A DNA stretch of 64,000 nucleotides, taken from assembly GCF_035271705.1 (NCBI RefSeq), contig NZ_DATERI010000053.1, forward strand, positions 24,134 to 88,133. The letters are read 5' to 3'. The notes beneath the pieces were generated by a model, which was given only the letters and a program-made list of their open reading frames with translations, was not told the origin of the DNA and made no database searches. Numbering within the stretch: the first letter of the stretch is position 1; every line of letters starts with the position of its first letter. Made by a program: the position numbers and the translations under genes. Shown here one piece after another: positions 62,510-64,000 of the stretch. The stretch is from Buttiauxella sp035271705 (GTDB taxonomy: Bacteria > Pseudomonadota > Gammaproteobacteria > Enterobacterales > Enterobacteriaceae).

Positions 62510-63601
62510 ATGGGATTCAAATGCGGTATCGTCGGCTTGCCGAACGTTGGTAAATCAACCCTGTTCAACGCGCTCACCAAAGCGGGAATCGAAGCTGCAA
62601 ACTTCCCGTTCTGTACCATTGAGCCGAACACTGGTGTGGTACCAATGCCAGACCCACGTCTGGATAAACTGGCCGAAATCGTTAAGCCACAACGCATTCT
62701 GCCTACTACCATGGAATTCGTTGATATCGCAGGTCTTGTGAAAGGCGCATCCAAAGGTGAAGGTCTGGGTAACCAGTTCCTGACCAACATTCGTGAAACC
62801 GAAGCTATCGGCCACGTGGTGCGTTGTTTTGAAAACGACAACATCATTCACGTGAATAACAAAGTTGATCCAGCTGATGACATCGAAGTCATTAACACTG
62901 AACTGGCGCTTTCTGACCTCGATACCTGTGAGCGTGCTATTCACCGTGTGCAGAAGAAAGCTAAAGGCGGCGATAAAGACGCAAAAGCTGAGCTGGCTGC
63001 GCTGGAAAAATGTCTGCCACAGCTTGAGAACGCCGGTATGTTGCGTGCGCTTCCTTTGACCGAAGAAGACAAAGCGGCTATCAAATACCTGAGCTTCCTG
63101 ACGCTGAAACCAACCATGTACATCGCGAACGTCAACGAAGACGGTTACGAAAATAACCCATACCTCGACATAGTACGTGAAATCGCCGCTGCCGAAGGTT
63201 CTGTCGTTGTTGCTGTATGTGCAGCCGTTGAGTCTGATATTGCTGAACTCGACGATGCTGACCGCGAAGAGTTCATGGCAGAAATGGGCCTGGAAGAACC
63301 TGGCCTGAACCGCGTTATCCGCGCCGGTTATGATTTGCTGAACCTGCAAACTTACTTCACCGCTGGTGTGAAAGAAGTACGCGCATGGACTATCCCTGTT
63401 GGCGCCACAGCTCCACAAGCAGCGGGTAAAATCCATACCGACTTCGAAAAAGGCTTTATCCGCGCTCAGACTATCGCGTTCGAAGACTTCATCACCTATA
63501 AGGGTGAGCAAGGTGCGAAAGAAGCTGGCAAGATGCGTGCGGAAGGTAAAGATTACATCGTTAAAGATGGCGATGTGATGAACTTCCTGTTCAACGTCTA
63601 A
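62510..63601 (+). CDS. ychF: Ribosome-binding ATPase YchF
   Basis: Obg-related P-loop protein of 363 residues, the E. coli length, that prefers ATP to GTP and associates with ribosomes. Walker A GLPNVGKST at residues 9-17, switch DIAGLVKGASKGEGLGNQFL, an altered G4 site around YIANVNEDG in place of NKxD, and a C-terminal TGS domain with RAWTIPVGATAPQAAGKIHTDFEKGF. Oxidative-stress roles are known for the E. coli protein. It has its own terminator downstream. Confidence 0.97.
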   Translation: MGFKCGIVGLPNVGKSTLFNALTKAGIEAANFPFCTIEPNTGVVPMPDPRLDKLAEIVKPQRILPTTMEFVDIAGLVKGASKGEGLGNQFLTNIRETEAIGHVVRCFENDNIIHVNNKVDPADDIEVINTELALSDLDTCERAIHRVQKKAKGGDKDAKAELAALEKCLPQLENAGMLRALPLTEEDKAAIKYLSFLTLKPTMYIANVNEDGYENNPYLDIVREIAAAEGSVVVAVCAAVESDIAELDDADREEFMAEMGLEEPGLNRVIRAGYDLLNLQTYFTAGVKEVRAWTIPVGATAPQAAGKIHTDFEKGFIRAQTIAFEDFITYKGEQGAKEAGKMRAEGKDYIVKDGDVMNFLFNV

Positions 63602-63613
63602 ATAGTTTCTGTT

Positions 63614-63718
63614 GTCTCATGAGATCTCACTGCATCTCATAAAGACTAACAAACTCCATAAAATCCACGCATTTGCGTGGATTTTTGTTTTCATGACGTC
63701 TCATATAATCTCGCTACA
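63614..63718. repeat. Imperfect 21-bp direct repeat flanking the ychF terminator
   Basis: GTCTCATGAGATCTCACTGCA (63614-63634) and GTCTCATATAATCTCGCTACA (63698-63718) agree at 16 of 21 positions and lie 84 bases apart in the same direction. They stand between ychF and an integrase fragment, so they may be remnants of an attachment site; chance similarity is not excluded. Confidence 0.4.
63661..63688 (+). terminator. ychF terminator
   Basis: AATCCACGCA-TT-TGCGTGGATT perfect stem (63662-63683) followed by TTTG and TTT, 60 bases after the ychF stop. Confidence 0.88.
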
Positions 63719-63783
63719 GCGCAGCTAAAAATGAGTACACAGGTCAGTATCTCCAGTTTCCATCCACTCAATGAGTGAGTTCA

Positions 63784-64000
63784 ATGTGGTGGACGCTGGC
63801 GAGACCAACCGAAGTCACCGAAGCGGAATGGTCAGAATTCGATCTTGATAAAGCATTGTGGACCCTTCCCGCAACGCGAATGAAAGCCCGCAGAGAACAT
63901 CTTATTCCCCTCCCCTCTCAAGCCATTAAAATGCTCAGAACCTGCCATGGTTTGACAGGACATCGGCAGCACCTCTTTCCGGGACGAGATAACCCACGCG
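63784..64000 (+). pseudogene. Phage-type tyrosine recombinase, N-terminus missing
   Basis: A frame running off the window edge encodes 72 residues that fit the catalytic domain of P4-like integrases: TLARPTEVTEAEWSEFDLD, where the arginine is the likely first catalytic residue; LWTLPATRMKARREHLIPLP, with further conserved basic residues; and HLFPGRDNPR. A TGA in this frame at 63772-63774 stands just before it, so the 200-250 residues expected upstream are absent. No ribosome site is evident. The rest of the domain, including the catalytic tyrosine, would lie beyond 64000. Confidence 0.75.

Noticed and set aside
62555..63511. 318-residue frame on the minus strand opposite ychF
   Set aside because: A shadow of the highly expressed ychF gene.

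Overview
This window is chromosomal DNA from a member of the Enterobacteriaceae that is not E. coli. Almost every gene has a close E. coli K-12 counterpart, and the order yciU-opp-ychE-adhE-tdk-hns-galU-rssBA-ychJ-purU-tRNA(Tyr)-narIJHG-narK-narXL-ychO-ychN-chaCBA-kdsA-sirB1/B2-prmC-prfA-hemA-lolB-ispE-prs-dauA-ychH-pth-ychF matches the E. coli 27-29 minute region. Several departures from that order point to a relative such as Klebsiella, Kluyvera, Buttiauxella or Enterobacter, but I cannot name the genus from sequence alone. Family assignments rest on remembered protein sequences and visible motifs. No database search was run.

Layout. 1-7.6 kb: yciU, the oligopeptide permease operon oppABCDF with an ERIC repeat between oppA and oppB, and ychE. 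7.6-20.1 kb: adhE with a structured leader, tdk, hns, then a UDP-sugar block (galU-ugd-uge) in which ugd and uge sit between hns and galU, then rssB/rssA, ychJ, purU and a single tRNA-Tyr gene with a stable-RNA promoter. 20.3-35 kb: respiratory nitrate reductase narGHJI, an inserted yihL-yihM-yihN set, the nitrate/nitrite transporter narK, and the nitrate two-component system narXL. 35-47.7 kb: ychO, then an assimilatory nitrate cluster nasR-nasF-nasE-nasD-nasCB-nasA. Here NasC, the nitrite reductase and a NirD-like domain form one 1356-residue reading frame. 47.7-51.2 kb: ychN, a small DUF1883-like gene, chaC, chaB, chaA. 51.3-63.6 kb: housekeeping genes (kdsA, sirB1, sirB2, prmC, prfA, hemA, lolB, ispE, prs, dauA, ychH, pth, ychF). 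The last 220 bases hold a broken phage-type integrase reading frame running off the end.

How the genes work together. From 20 to 47 kb this is a nitrate island. NarK imports nitrate, NarGHI respires it to nitrite, and NarXL senses it. NasFED imports nitrate for assimilation, NasA and the NasCB fusion take it to ammonium, and NasR controls the operon by antitermination. The control DNA is readable: perfect FNR boxes at narG and narK, NarL heptamers, and at nasF a perfect sigma-54 promoter, two NtrC-like boxes and a leader terminator. The galU-ugd-uge block would make UDP-glucose, UDP-glucuronate and UDP-galacturonate for surface polysaccharides. I found no CRISPR array, intact prophage, IS element or clear defence system. 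The most novel items are the NasC-nitrite reductase fusion, yihLMN inside the nar locus, a 113-bp terminal-inverted-repeat element near yihL, and the integrase remnant next to ychF.
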